Part shown: positions 21,268-33,297 of the stretch, piece after piece
Layout of the letters: every line of letters starts with the position of its first letter
Numbering within the stretch: position 1 is the first letter of the stretch
Source: Balanoglossus misakiensis
Lineage: Eukaryota > Hemichordata
Length of the DNA: 64,000 bases
NCBI GenBank assembly: GCA_040954595.2
Contig: CM082578.2
Coordinates: forward strand, 2,914,001-2,978,000
Reading direction: 5' to 3'
Notes under the pieces: generated by a model
The model's input: the letters and a program-made list of their open reading frames with translations, nothing else
Databases searched by the model: none
Told to the model about the DNA's origin: nothing
Program-made: the position numbers and the translations under genes

Positions 21268-21438
21268 AAGAAAACAGCAGGCTTTATTGATGGTACCCAT
21301 GTAAGAAAAACAAACTTGCAGGGTGATGTCAGAGATTATGTCAACAGGAAAGGTTACATGTCTGTTGTGCTACAACTTCTCATAGATGATCATATGATCA
21401 TCAATGATGCGTACGTAGGTTGGCCCGGATCAACACAT
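21268..21438 (+). pseudogene. PIF/Harbinger transposase fragment
   Basis: After an AG at 21267, 57 codons read GFIDGTHVRKTNL, DYVNRKGYMSVVLQ and NDAYVGWPGST. This is the Harbinger/IS5-like DDE block with the first catalytic Asp (I-D-G-T-H), the N-R-K-G-Y-x-S motif and the G-W-P-G-S motif. It breaks off at 21438 where a MITE fragment begins, so only one exon or part of one survives. The matching Myb/SANT accessory gene fragment is at 23214-23639. Confidence 0.85.
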
Positions 21439-21706
21439 GTGGATATATAGTGAATTAATGTTCAACCACACACACCTTCAAGCCAGTTTGTAGACTCAAG
21501 AGTGAAAAACTCGGAAAAAATGAATAATCTGTGTTTACCATTTATTCAGTTTGGCAAGATTTTTACTCTCAAATCCTACAAACGGGATGGAAGTTGTGTG
21601 TGGTCGAATACTGATTCACTATACATCCACATGTAAAATAACATAAACAGTGTCTTGCATCAAACATAAATATGGAAAAAGGCAGCGTGAGAGAGACTTT
21701 GTGCCT
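21433..21706 (+). mobile_element. Truncated copy of the 350-bp TTAA MITE family
   Basis: Shares GTGGATATATAGTGAA, the GTAAAAACTCG-like centre and the end GAGAGACTTTGTGCCT followed by TTAA with the full copies at 46823-47172 and 49323-49669. The left 80-90 bp are absent. Confidence 0.75.
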
Positions 21707-21969
21707 TTAAAGCCCCATGAACTGCAACTTGCTAAACAAATTTAAGCTTTACATAATGTCGGATACGCTCTTAATTCTGTTACCAGTTCATTGCATTACA
21801 AAACTCGCATGCCTGTTTTAAGCATGTATTTAGTGGTCAGATATTAGCCTGTACATGTTACTTGACTGGTAATTTGTACGTTAAGACTGTACATGCTTTC
21901 TGCAATCATCTATGGATTTTACAAGCATGTGACATGCTTATAAGCATGTATATAGGCCGAATTATTTAA

Positions 21970-22545
21970 AGGTCCCATGTCATGCTTTGGAAAGTTTTCA
22001 TTTTTCCACGTCAAAAGCTCACCTAGGGTACCTGTCTATGCATTGCCTATTGTGTCGGTTCCGAAAAATGTGCGCGAATGCCGGAATTTGCCCCCTTTTT
22101 TCATGCCTGTGATCGGGGAGCCACTTCGCACTCGAGCCAGGCGAAGGTATTTGCATATGGACAAACAAGTACACTGCGTTGTAGTGTACCATTCTGTTTA
22201 CAGTAAAGTGTAATTATCGGTCCATGAGTAATTAAGTCCACAGACAAAGACAAGCTATATAAACAGTGTTCAAAGCAAAGGAAGCCCTTGCCTCACATTG
22301 CAGGCAGAGGATTTACAAAGGTGTGAAAGACTATTTGTCCACATCAAGATAAGTCTTCGGCTTAACTTCGAAAAGCCGAAAAAAATCGACTGAGTTGGGT
22401 TAGGGGTACACGCCCACCCGTCACTTTTACTTGCTTGTTATCTAAGCACAAGGGGCAAAACGCATTGCAAGATAGTAACATACGTTAACTTCAAGACCCA
22501 AATAGTGATTTTACGCGTGGTTGTATAGGGCATGGCATGGGACCT
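21970..22545 (-). mobile_element. 576-bp TTAA MITE, right of an inverted pair
   Basis: Flanked by TTAA at 21966-21969 and 22546-22549. The sequence is the reverse complement of 20595-21170 with scattered mismatches. Together the two could form a very large hairpin around the Harbinger fragment. Confidence 0.85.
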
Positions 22546-22864
22546 TTAAATGAGATTGTACAATAAGCATGTACATGCTAAGAAAATTTTCATATACATG
22601 CATAATCATAAACCTGTACATTGCTGGAAAAATAGCATGTACATGCTAAAATATTTGCATATAGTCAAGTTGAGATGCTTTTTTTTCTCGATTTCAATTG
22701 ATTAGAGACAAAACAAAAGCTATATTCTTTCACACAGAATTCAATTTTGTCATGGTCTATGCTTAAACTTTGTGTGTGTGGACACAAAGCGACTCAAAGG
22801 CTAAAATTGAATGTCATGCACTAAATATGTTCAGCCACTCTTAGCACAGTGGGCCAATGTCCAT

Positions 22865-23150
22865 GAACGTCCTGCACTAACAACAAAGTCTAGCTAAAGC
22901 AATGCGCTGCATTTACCTATTTTTAACAGTCAATTCATCCAAACTGTAGCATCGATAATAGTGTTAGCTCGCCCTTCCAAATGTACAAGTGGAGGATAAA
23001 CAATTGTTTACTGGGCTGCGACATCGTACCCCAAGATGTACGCGACGTACAATCCAACCAGTCAACCAGAAAACCGGTATATATGGCGGCTGGAGTTTGC
23101 GTATGCGCACACTGTATTTTTGTTTGACCCGGAAGTAGAGGTCACAGCTC
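22865..23150. repeat. Dispersed promoter-like repeat, copy 2
   Basis: Related to 5960-6240. It ends with a GCGTATGCGCAC site at about 23098-23109 that resembles NRF1. It lies 3' of the minus-strand Myb/SANT fragment. Confidence 0.5.
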
Positions 23151-23213
23151 TTATATACAGCCGTGAGGCCTCGAGGATCGATTGACTATGTAAATTATGT
23201 ACATGCCCCGTAT

Positions 23214-23639
23214 TTACATGCTTGTGGACTTCTCGCTCTCTTTCTCTTTTGCCTTTTGTTGCTGATCTTGATAAGTACCAATTAGCCATGTCATGAGTTG
23301 GGAAACATTGGATCTTTTACTTTTCCCTAATGGAGTGGCATCAGATTTAGCTTTTGGGGGGGGGGAGGGGGGGGGGCTGTACGATGGTTTCCTGAGTGTC
23401 ATCAGAGGAGGACTCTAAAATAAAATGGAGTCGTGTGCTAGCACTATTTCCGTAGAGCTTATTAAAATCATCATAAAATAAACAAGTTTTAGCTGAGTTG
23501 CCACTTTTGTAATTGTGGTCCACGGTTGCTTTATATTCGTGCTTCAGGGATTCCACTTGTTAGAACAGTGTTCTTGAGTGAAATGGAATCCCTTTTGGCA
23601 CACTTCATCGGATATCTTGGCCCAGATGGTTTTATGAGC
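23214..23639 (-). pseudogene. Myb/SANT-like DNA-binding protein fragment (Harbinger accessory type)
   Basis: Minus strand after an acceptor at 23640: HKTIWAKISDEVCQKGF, CSNKW, then after a one-base shift (about 23553) SLKHEYKATVDHNYKSGNS, KTCLFYDDFNKLYG and STRLHFILESSSDD. The K-x-x-Y-K-x-x-x-D-H-N-x-x-S-G-N-x-x-K-T-C-x-F-x-D block is a familiar Myb/SANT-like segment of invertebrate Harbinger-type accessory proteins. A further shift in a G run near 23360-23375 precedes a Lys/Glu-rich tail. This protein normally helps the transposase bind DNA. It is broken by at least two shifts. Confidence 0.7.
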
Positions 23640-23879
23640 CTATAGATAAGAAAGAAACAAAACCAAAGGTTAATTTATTTACAACTCAAAGACAAACATT
23701 AGTTCAGCAGCACACTGACGCATCCTAAGGCTTAGCAAAGGAGAAGCATCATATGGTTTTACTAGTATGTAGAGATAGTAATCAGACCATAAGCATGCAT
23801 GGGCACTGTGAGGGGCTTTGGGAGAGTCTAATGTACACACGCTATCATTCAAAAATATCTAAGCACAAGGCGTGGCAAA

Positions 23880-25178
23880 CTCTATTGTCTCTTTATCGAC
23901 TTCTCTAAGGCCTTCGATCGAGTTAACCACTCTCTATTATTACATAAGCTTTCGTCACTGGGCATACATGGTAAACTATTTAATATTCTGCACTCTATGT
24001 TTAATGGTATAAAATCTTGTGTGCAGGCTGGCAATGTACAGTCCCGATATTTTCAATGCCCAGCAGGTGTTAGACAGGGATGCATTCTCGGTCCATAACT
24101 TTTCAGTTTCTTTATCGAAGAGCTCAATCACATGTTCATGCCATCTGGTCAAATGGGCATCCAGCTAACACAAGACCTGTGTGACCTTTTTGATCTTTTG
24201 TATGCAGATGATGTGGTAATATTTGCCGACTCAATTAGTGATCTTCAGCGTTTAATTGATATCCTTGCTATATTTTGCGCAAAATGGTATTAACCTTGGC
24301 AAAACGAAGAGGAGGTCACCCGTCTCACTAGTGGCAAAAAGCTCAAAGTAGTTTTGCATTACAAATACTTGGGTCTTCTCCTCTCTTCAAGGAATACTTG
24401 GTCGAAAGCTGTGTACACATTAGCTAATCAAGCCAGTAAGGCTTTGAATATTTTGTCCGCTACTAGACTGAAACTTGATTTTTTGGATTGTAATGTTCAC
24501 TTCAAGTTATTTGATGCAATGATTGTACCAATCTTATCATACGGAGCAGAAATTTGGGGTTTTTATTATTTTGAGGCTTTAGAGAATGTCCAGAGAAGGT
24601 GGTGCAGGCAACTGCTGGGAGTTCCTAATCATACTACGATAGAAGCAGTGGTGGGAGAATGTGGGCGTCTCCCTATTTATTGTATCACACTAAAACGCTG
24701 CATCGCTTTCTGGTTAAAACTCCTCGAAATGCCTCCTCACAGAATTCCAAGACAGGCATACCTGATGCTGTGTAATCTAGACAACATGGGAAGGAATACG
24801 TGGGCAGCCTCTGTAAAGGATATTTTATTTTCATTTGGCTTTCGGTTTGCTTGGCTTTCTCAGGAAGTGGGTAATAAGTAGTATTTTCTCCATATTTTTG
24901 AAAGTAGAGTCAAAGATGTGCACAAACAACGTTGGTATGAAAAGCTTGCCCTCAAACCCAAACTCTGTACGTACAGTCAATTTAAAAGTTTATTAGAGCC
25001 TGAAAAATATCTTTACCTCCGCTGTAATCGTCAAGCCATCCGTATGTATACGTATTTTCGTTGTTCAGTACTCCCTCTGGCAATAGAGGAAGGCAGGAGA
25101 AACAACATTCCCCCAGCGACTAGATCCTGCAAAGTAAGTAACACAAATAGTGTAGAAGACGAATACCACTTTCTTGTA
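23880..25178 (+). pseudogene. LINE reverse transcriptase, 5'-truncated
   Basis: Reads LYCLFIDFSKAFDRVNHSLL, GVRQGCILGP, then an in-frame TAA near 24093, LLYADDVVIFAD (catalytic D-D, near 24200), KYLGLLLSSRNTWSKA, YGAEIWGF and a C-terminal EDEYHFLV motif. It is the same clade as the minus-strand LINE at 48640-53690. Stops and shifts occur at about 24093 and 24290, and at 24878-24910 the frame breaks. It ends at 25178 where a TIR element begins inside the EDEYHF block. Confidence 0.8.
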
Positions 25179-25951
25179 AGGAACCGTTCAGTTTTTACGG
25201 CCGGGGGTGGGGGGTGGGGGTCACTTAAATTTCAAGTCCAAAGTCCAAAAGGGGGGGCATCTTTTTTTTTGTAAACATTTAGGGGGGGGTCACATACTTT
25301 TGCCACCGAACTTTTGCTTTTGAGTCAACAAAATTGCAGTTTCGCGCCCTTTATTTTACAAAATTTTCTCAAACCAACCCCCTTCATTCTTCGCCACATT
25401 TTATTTATTGGCTGGTTTGTCTAATGTACCAGGGCAGACTACTTGCCACCCCACCCCCACCGATGCTTACTTTGAGTGGAGTGGCAAAAGTAAAATTGGT
25501 CTTCCCCAACATTGAGTTATAATTGCTTTAGAGTTCATTAAAATGCACCTTTGAGCACCGTATTTTACAAAATTTTCTTATGTGGTAGGGGGACACCCCC
25601 CTCCCACACCCACGCCGCCACTTTTCTTGTACCAATTCTAGCAACTATTGTATTGTCTTGTCATTTTAAATTATTCATATATTTCTTTATTGCAACGATA
25701 TACTATAATATACTTCAATTACTTTAAGAAATTTATAATTGAGGTGTGCTGGGCCTCATTCCCTTTATTGCATACAGTGTACATAGGATCAGGACGGCGA
25801 ATGTTTTTGGCTTGGGGGTCATATTTTTTGGCCTGTCAAAGGGGGTTCATCATTTTTTGGTCCTGGGTGAAAGGGGGGGGGGTCGGCCTGATTTTGAAAA
25901 CCAATGACACACACTTGCCACCCCCCCAGCCGTAAAAACTGAACGGTCCCT
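25179..25951. mobile_element. 773-bp TIR element with G/C homopolymer blocks
   Basis: Left end TAAGGAACCGTTCAGTTTTT followed by ACGGC, right end GCCGTAAAAACTGAACGG then TCCCTA. Just inside each end lies a G or C run. A terminal fragment recurs at 20347. It is inserted in the 3' end of the LINE. There is no transposase. Confidence 0.8.
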
Positions 25952-26292
25952 AATCTGTCCGTTATACAATAATTTAAGTCTTCGACATTTGCCAGTAGAA
26001 TTATTCTTAGAACCAACTTTCTTCAAATTTATCAGGTTTATGCGGTCATCTTGCTCAGATGACCAACTCAGTCTCTGCAATTTTGTATATAGAGCTTTCA
26101 AACTTCAAGAAAAAGCCACCATGTATGTACACACTCAGCAATGTAATCTGTTCTGTGTTTCCTTTTTTGTCAGTCACATAATCACTTACAGAATTGTTCG
26201 GACAGTCTATCATCTATGTTCATACTCTGTAGCACTGTATGTACTTTATTTATACCTTCTTTGCATATGGGTCGGAGGCCTGGAAACGCAAA

Positions 26293-27189
26293 TACCGTAC
26301 TTGCCCGGGTAAGAACCCCTGCTCGGACAAACGCCCCCCCCCCCCTGGTTTTAGGGCCCATTTGAAGATCGAGGTCATATCCGGTCTAAAGCCCCCCCCC
26401 CCCCCCGGCCGAATATCCATTAAATTCTTGGAAATTTAATAAAGTGCAATGCAAAAAAGGCGGATTTTCATCCCCAAAGTCACTAAAAGTGAAAAAAAAA
26501 ATGTATGATGATTTACTTTCGCGCTGATTATCGTACCCACCGCGGCCGACTGGCCACGCTGTGTTATATATAGCTGCTCTAGAAAACATGACCACAGACA
26601 GGTCCCTCGGGACCATGCCTCGAATTCAACGATCACGTAGATGGACGCGCTGCCGCGTATGAGGTCACCGGGGAGCTTTCCAAAGCGGCCGCGTGGAGCT
26701 GCTTCACTTCGTCCTCGACGCGAAACACCCAACATTGGAAGATCCCGACTTGGACTCGGAGAATGAACCACTCAAAAATTCCGGTAGAGAAAGGCATGAT
26801 TGCCACGATTAAGATAGATGTATTTACGTGCGTCCGTCCGTCGACGTCTAAGTATTAAATGCATGTGTCAGTGGGATCGACCATTTACCAATGTCCCGGT
26901 TAAACGGGATGTTTTGTCTGCGCCCATGGTGTCCCGATTAAACGGCGGCGACTGTAATATGTTTTCTGTATTTGATTTATGGGTAAAAAAACTTTTTATT
27001 ATTTAATAAATACATTGTTTGACCGTGAAATGTTTGGCCATGTTATTTGCATCATTATTCACCCCTTCCTCATGTCCCTAGGCCCTCATTTGCATAAATG
27101 TCGAGGTTGCGTCCGGGCTAAAGCCCCCCCTGTTTTTTCGCTAATCTATGGGCCCAGCACCCGGGGCTCTTACCCGGGCAAGTACGGTA
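26293..27189. mobile_element. 897-bp TIR element with poly-C blocks
   Basis: Left end TACCGTACTTGCCCGGGTAA, right end TTACCCGGGCAAGTACGGTA, a perfect 20-bp inverted repeat extending imperfectly inward to poly-C or CCCCCC blocks. No gene was recognised inside. Confidence 0.8.
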
Positions 27190-28639
27190 AAAGCTTATTT
27201 GATATATGATTTTCACACATACTACAATAATTCCCTAGACCTCTTAAAGCCCTTCCAGCTGCTAAATTTCCCATATGTTCCGCATTATAAAATTATTGAA
27301 ATATATTCTCTTTCCTATAATATGGCTACTATTAAGCCATATTATTTGCATTTGCATCAGTTTCTCATCTCTTGCTCACACATATCATTACAGCTGTGTA
27401 CTCTTTTTTATTGATGCTGACTAAATCGATGCAGCACTCCTTCAATACATAGCGTATTCAAATTGCAACATACACTCATATTCATGTATCAATAATGTGT
27501 TCATGTAATAGTGCGGTATGGTATGTCAAGAAAAACAGCTCCCGTAGGATTTTTGTGCTAAAATTGATTTTTTTGCTGTTTTGGCTTCTATGGGGACCCA
27601 ACTACCCGAAAATGATGGGGTGCAATTTTAAGGGCCCCTCCATCATATTTTTCTGGGGGGGGGTACTTCCGTTTCATGGTATGATGTGTATTCCCGTAGG
27701 ATTTTTGTGCTAAAATTGATTTTCTTTGCTGTTTGGCTTCAATGGGGACCCAACTACCTAAAAATCATGGGGTGCAATTTTTAGGGCCCCTCCATCAATT
27801 TTTTTTCGGGGGGTCTCTTCTGTGTTGGTCACTCAAGGATATTTCTTCACCTATTTACTCTATCATCATGGGAATTTGGGCTACAATTAATTTGTTTTTG
27901 TTGTTTTTGCTTTGGAGGGGACCCACCTGGCCAAAAATAATCGGGTGCAAATTATAGGGCCCCTCCATCATTTTTTATTGGGGGGGACACTTTCATTTTG
28001 GCCACTCCGAAGTTGTTTGTCGGCCTATTTACTCCCTTCTCATAGAATATTTTGCTAAAAATATTATTTTTCTTTGATGTTTTGGTTTCAATGGGGCTCC
28101 ACCAGAACTAAAATGATGGGGTTCAAATTTTTGGAACCTTCCATCATGTCTTTGGGGGGGGGGGGGGGGTAATCATTTCTGTTTTGGCTACCCTGAAGGT
28201 ACTTGTTCACCTATTTACTATAAGGTTAGTATTGTCGTGGTATTTCTTGCAATTTGGTTTGCTCTTTTGGCTTGAATGCAGACTGACTGCCGAAAAGTGA
28301 TGGTGTGCTAAATGTTGGACCCCTTTACCACATATTTTTGGGGAGGGGGGGGGGGGGTTCTATATTTGTTTTCGCCAACCCGTTGTAACAGTTGTTTTTT
28401 AATCTTAGATTTTTTCGTTTATTCTAAATTTAGTATACTAAGGTAATTTAAAACCCCTTTTAATGTAATAAAGTACATAAGGAAGTACCACGGAAGGTGC
28501 AATAAACAACCCAAGAAGCATAACGATTCTTTTCTGATATCTTGGTATTCTCAATCATCATTTTCACAAAAACCAGTTATGTTTGATCTACTCATCGTCA
28601 GTGTCGTTATTTTCAAGAACATTTTCCCTTAATTGGTTT

Positions 28640-28873
28640 TCAGTCTCCACCATAGCATTTACAGAGGGGAGTACATGGTAAATCATTCTTTGAGCAACTG
28701 CAACGTCCCCTACAACCTGCTTTGCAGCCACATTTGATAAGCTCTAGTACTGCCTTTGGTGCAGGGAGAGCAAGACATTTTACTGGATAAAACACGCCAT
28801 TCTCCGATTTCCACCCATTCTTTTCGATTGGTGGAAGTTCAGGACAATTTGTTGCGTATGATTTATCCCTCAT
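28640..28873 (-). CDS. Cysteine-rich CXC-like fragment inside foldback element
   Basis: A 77-residue minus-strand frame starting MRDKSYATNCPELPPI has KNGWKSENGVFYPV, PAPKAVLELIKCGCKAGCRG and RCSCSKNDLPCTPLCKCYGG. The C-G-C-K-x-x-C-x-x-x-C-x-C, C-T-x-x-C-x-C pattern is a common zinc-binding-like tail of transposon and retrotransposon proteins in aquatic invertebrates and resembles tesmin/TSO1 CXC modules. It is different from the CXC block of the ballast gene at 15.2 kb. It may be the C-terminal remnant of the protein once encoded by this element. No partner domain is visible nearby. Confidence 0.5.
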   Translation of the reverse strand: MRDKSYATNCPELPPIEKNGWKSENGVFYPVKCLALPAPKAVLELIKCGCKAGCRGRCSCSKNDLPCTPLCKCYGGD

Positions 28874-28879
28874 TGTGAT

Positions 28880-29720
28880 GAAGGGGTGGCACCCTTTTCA
28901 CAGATCACGCAAATCTTGTTTTTATCTGACATATTAATTCTGTAGTTTATTGCAAAATGTCCAAATAGCTATCGATCTGGAACGTAAAACGCGGCTTACG
29001 GTGCTAAGAAAATAGCCAATATGTATTTAGTAATAAAACTGAGATGTAGTTCACAGATTTTCAGTAGTATTGAGCTACAAAATGAGCCAAATTTGATATT
29101 GTTAATGTTTACCAAAACAAGTTTTAGAAGTAAGACATAATTCAAGGGCTTTTTACAGCACTATTACGCTATCGGCATGAAAATTTTGAAAATACTACTT
29201 TTAAATAGACAATACTTCAACTGATATGTACTTCACAGGCTTTATTTACGACAGTATTTAACTTTGAAATGAGTTCAACTGAATATCGTTTTGATACCCC
29301 AAGAAAAAAGTGTTGAACTAAAACATACTTGAGAGTTTTTGCACAGACTGATATCGGTGAGACTTTTAGTACAATGGTAAATATCTCAGACATTGATTGT
29401 GCTACGAAAGAATAAAACACTTTTAACGAAAAAGTTCACATCTACACAGACTTTCACTAATTGCCCTGGGAAAGAGAAAAAAGAGTAACCCTAATATATT
29501 ATACTATTTGGTATAGCCTAGTATACTATACTTTTGTAAACCATAGAAAACATAAGTGTGGTGATGAGTTGGGTGGCGGTCCAAGGTGAGGGGAGAAGTC
29601 CAAACCAGAGAGATATTTGTGGTTGATTTGTTAGTGTCATAATGCAACTAAGTATATATTTATAAAACTAAGATAGCGCTGTAGTATATGTGACAACTGA
29701 TATGTTTACCCCATAAACCG
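28880..29720. other. Foldback centre, no gene seen
   Basis: AT-rich DNA between the two arms with no recognisable coding or RNA feature. Confidence 0.4.
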
Positions 29721-31204
29721 TCTAATATTTGTGATTCCCAAAATGTGGAGAGGCCCTAAAATTTGACCTCCCTCATTTTTGAGCAGTTAGGTCCCCATAG
29801 AAGTTAAAAAAGGAAATTGAAAGAAATCCTTTACAAATACACATGTCACACTATGAAGGTTAGATCAATGAACAAATATCTCCGCGGCTGCTAAAACTAA
29901 AGTGACCCCCCCCCCCACCCTGCAAGAAAATGTGATGGAGGGGTCCAACAAATTGATTTCCATCATTTTGGGGATGTTTATTCATCATTCAAACCAAAAC
30001 AGCAAATAAAACAAATAACTATTAGCAAAAACTCCTACGAGAATACACGAAATAGGTGAACAAATACCGTTAAGATTGTCGAAATGGAAGTACCCCCCCC
30101 CCACAAATGTAATAGAGGGGCCCTAAAATTTGCATGTGATCTTTTGCGACCAGGTGGGTCCCCATTTAAGTCAAAACAGCAAAAAAAATTCTTTAGCAGA
30201 ATATTCTACGAAAATGGAGTAGATAGGTGAATAAATATCTTCGGGGAGGCCAAAACAGGAGTGACCCCCCCCCGAAAAAATATGTTGGAGGGGCCCTAAA
30301 AATTTCACCCCATCATTTTCGGATAGTTGGGTCCCCATTGAAGCCACAACAGCAAAAAATTCAATTTTAGCACAAAAATCCTACGGGAATACACATCATA
30401 CCACAAAACGGAAGTACCCCCCCCAGAAAAATATGATGTAGGGGCCCTTAAAATTGCACCCCTTCATTTTCGGGTAGTTGGGTCCCCATAGAAGCCAAAA
30501 CAGCAAAAAAACAATTTTAGCACAAAAATCCTACGGGAGCTGTTTTTCTTGACATACCATACCGCACTAGAACAAACAACTTCGGAGTGGCCAAAATGAA
30601 AGTGCCCCCCCCCCAATAAAAAATGATGGAGGGGCCCTATAATTTGCACCCGATTATTTTTGGCCAGGTGGGTCCCCTCCAAAGCAAAAACAACAAAAAC
30701 AAATTAATTGTAGCCCAAATTCCCATGATGATAGAGTAAAAAGGTGAAGAAATATCCTCGAGTGACCAACACAGAAGAGACCCCCCGAAAAAAAATTGAT
30801 GGAGGGGCCCTAAAAATTGCACCCCATGATTTTTAGGTAGTTGGGTCCCCATTGAAGCCAAACAGCAAAAAAAATCAATTTTAGCACAAAAATCCTACGG
30901 GAATACACATCATACCACGAAACGGAAGTACCCCCCCCCCCCCAGAAAAATATGATGGAGGGGCCCTTAAAATTGCACCCCATCATTTTCGGGTAGTTGG
31001 GTCCCCATAGAAGCCAAAACAGCAAAAAAATCAATTTTAGCACAAAAATCCTACGGGAATACACATCATACCACACTATAATCCTGTAACTTTGCTTATA
31101 CATGTATATGAACCAATTTAAGTAGTAAAATAAATTCAGGAAAATAATCCAAGAAGTGGCAGCTCTGGCAGCTTCATTACTTCAGTATATCAGTTATATA
31201 CTTC

Positions 31205-31372
31205 ATTATATTATACCAGTATATTGATGGTGTAAATCACGCTATTTGATTGGTCGAGACACGACACGTGACCGTGATATATTAGCCATATATCACAGTC
31301 ATATATCATAGTCAAAGAAAATGCCTTTTTAAAATGTTTTATGCAAAGTTTCAATATACTGGCATAATATAA
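31205..31372. repeat. 168-bp hairpin element
   Basis: ATTATATTATACCAGTATAT at 31205 pairs with ATATACTGGCATAATAT at about 31354. The interior has further local palindromes (GATATATTAGCCATATATC). Confidence 0.65.
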
Positions 31373-31375
31373 AAG

Positions 31376-31514
31376 CAATAAAACACCCCAAGCCATGGTA
31401 AACCACTCGATTTTGACCAGTTCAACTCCATATACGCACTCGCTATCGCTCGTGCGTATATGTCGTGAACTGGTTAAAATCTCGTGGTATACCATGGCTG
31501 GGGGTGTTTTATTG
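31376..31514. repeat. 139-bp foldback with about 63-bp arms
   Basis: Arms run from CAATAAAACACCCC to TATACGCAC (31376-31439) and GTGCGTATA to GGGGTGTTTTATTG (31452-31514), with a 12-base loop. The arms match with few differences. It directly follows the previous hairpin. Confidence 0.8.
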
Positions 31515-31599
31515 CTTAAGTATATCACACTTCATTTAATTACCTCCTACACCATACTAAACTAGTTTAAAGGGCCAGACTCGTCTCCTATGAGGGCGC

Positions 31600-31690
31600 C
31601 CTTGCGTGGGACTCTCTGGCAACGCGACTGGGGCCTCTCTAGCAACGCGACTGGGTACTCGCGAGCGACACGACTGGGGACTCACTAACG
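31600..31690 (+). repeat. GC-rich short tandem motif upstream of a gene
   Basis: GCAACGCGACTGGG repeats at about 31620 and 31643 with a degenerate third copy (CGACACGACTGGGG). It lies about 50-140 bp before the ATG at 31741, so a promoter role is possible but unproven. Confidence 0.5.
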
Positions 31691-32438
31691 TGACGAGCTC
31701 AGAAATCCCATAATTCCGTGCAAATATCAAACTCTACAAAATGGCTACCAGTCGACGGAAAGCATCGTATATAAGAAACGGCTGGAAAGAGCAAAAGCTG
31801 TTGAACTTTGGAAATCTACCTAATTCTGAATTTGCAACGCATTTACTCGAGATGCACCTGAAATTTTGCCAGCGATGTGTATCACACGGTGTTGAGGAGG
31901 GAGACGAGTCTCTGCTGTCACTGCACAGTCTGCAGTGGTTGACGTCGTCGGTCCGGGACAGGGAGACAATGGAGGCAGCAGGAACAGTCGAGTCACAGCC
32001 CACAGCAAATAGGTGAGTGTCTGTGGTCGTTTGTCTGTTCTTTGTAAATTACCGATAAAACTACGTACGCGTAGCAATACACTGGTATAGGTCGAGCAAC
32101 AGTAGATATATGATTGTATCGGGCGGATTGTTGGTTGTCCGGTTGCCACGTGAACCTACCCGAACTACAATGTCAATGGTTGGTTGGTTGCAGCTTCAAA
32201 AGCGACTGGTAACATTTGTTGAAGCTGCTGAATTTCCTCACTTTCATGACGTCTGATACAACAAACTCTTTCGGGATATTATTTAACTGGTTACTTGTCT
32301 CTGAATTCTATTTCATTGCATATGGTAGCAGATAATCACACCCCAGACATGATACAACAAACTTTTACAAAGCCAGTTATAACCATGATATTAGGGAACA
32401 AATGTTTTATGTCAGTTATAAAATAACATCATTTTTTT

Positions 32439-33297
32439 AGCTCTGCTGTCACTTGTGTCAGCCGAGCTGTAGCAGTAGGTTGATATTATGATAAGTGTCC
32501 GTCCGGCGTCCGTCCGGCGTCCGGCCTCCGTCAACTTTTGGTATTTCAATCTTCTTTAAAAAATCTTGGCATATTTAGCTGAAATTTGGTTGGAATGTGT
32601 GTTATGGTGCCCTTAACTGATTTTGTTAATTTGGATTTGATGGGGTCATGAATATGCAAATTAGATCTAAAAATAGAAGTTTTGGTAAAAATCTTCTTCT
32701 CCACAACTTCATGTACAATGGAGCTGAAATTTGGTAGGAATGTGTGTTATGGTGCCCCTACCTGATTTTGTAAATTTGGATTATATGGGGTCATGAACAT
32801 GCAAATTATATCTAAAAATAGATTTTTTGGTCAAAAATCTTCTTCTCCATAACTACATGTACGATGGAGCTGAAATTTGGTAGGAATGTGTGTTATGGTG
32901 CCCCTACCTGATTTTGTTAATTTGGATATGATGGGGTCATAATATGCAAATTAGATCTAAAAATAGAATTTTTGGTAAAAAATCTTCTTCTCCCTAACTA
33001 CATGTACGATGAAGCTGAAATTTGGTAGGAATGTGTGTTATGGTGCCCCTACCTGATTTTGTTATTTGGAATTTTGATGGGGTCATGAATATGCAAATTA
33101 GAACCTTGGTGCTTCCTTTTGATGTTGTTCTTTAGGATTCAATTCTTTCTTTCTTTAGCACAATGAATCAAGTTGAATTTGGATAAATACTTGTGATGTC
33201 TATGTTTGGTTTTGTTCAATAGAATACAATTGTTATGAATTAAAACCTATGGTATTCATATCATTGCCCAGGTTACACTGTTAAAGTCAGCAGAGCT
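32439..33297 (+). repeat. Element with 145-bp tandem repeat, about 3.6 units
   Basis: AATGTGTGTTATGGTGCC recurs at 32594, 32739, 32885 and 33030, a period of 145-146 bp. Outer short inverted matches AGCTCTGCTG (32439) and CAGCAGAGCT (33288) flank it, and (GTCCGTCCGGC)n-like copies precede the array. This is a common non-autonomous transposon layout in marine invertebrates. It lies in an intron of copy 2. Confidence 0.75.

Larger units (their letters stand above)
27510..31078. mobile_element. Foldback-like element with long tandem-repeat arms
   Basis: Left arm about 27510-28380 and right arm about 29730-31078 are built from roughly 130-160 bp units containing GTGCTAAAATTGATTTT, ATGGGGACCCAACTACC, GGGGTGCAATTTT and GGGCCCCTCCATCAT plus a G run, in opposite orientation in the two arms. 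Outer ends are TAGTGCGGTATGGTATG (left) and CATACCACACTATA (right). The centre (28400-29720) holds a short cysteine-rich coding fragment. This is the Foldback (FB) type architecture of modular inverted arms. Confidence 0.75.

Noticed and set aside
32580-33100. CRISPR-like array
   Set aside because: The 145-bp units are contiguous tandem repeats without spacers, in an animal genome.
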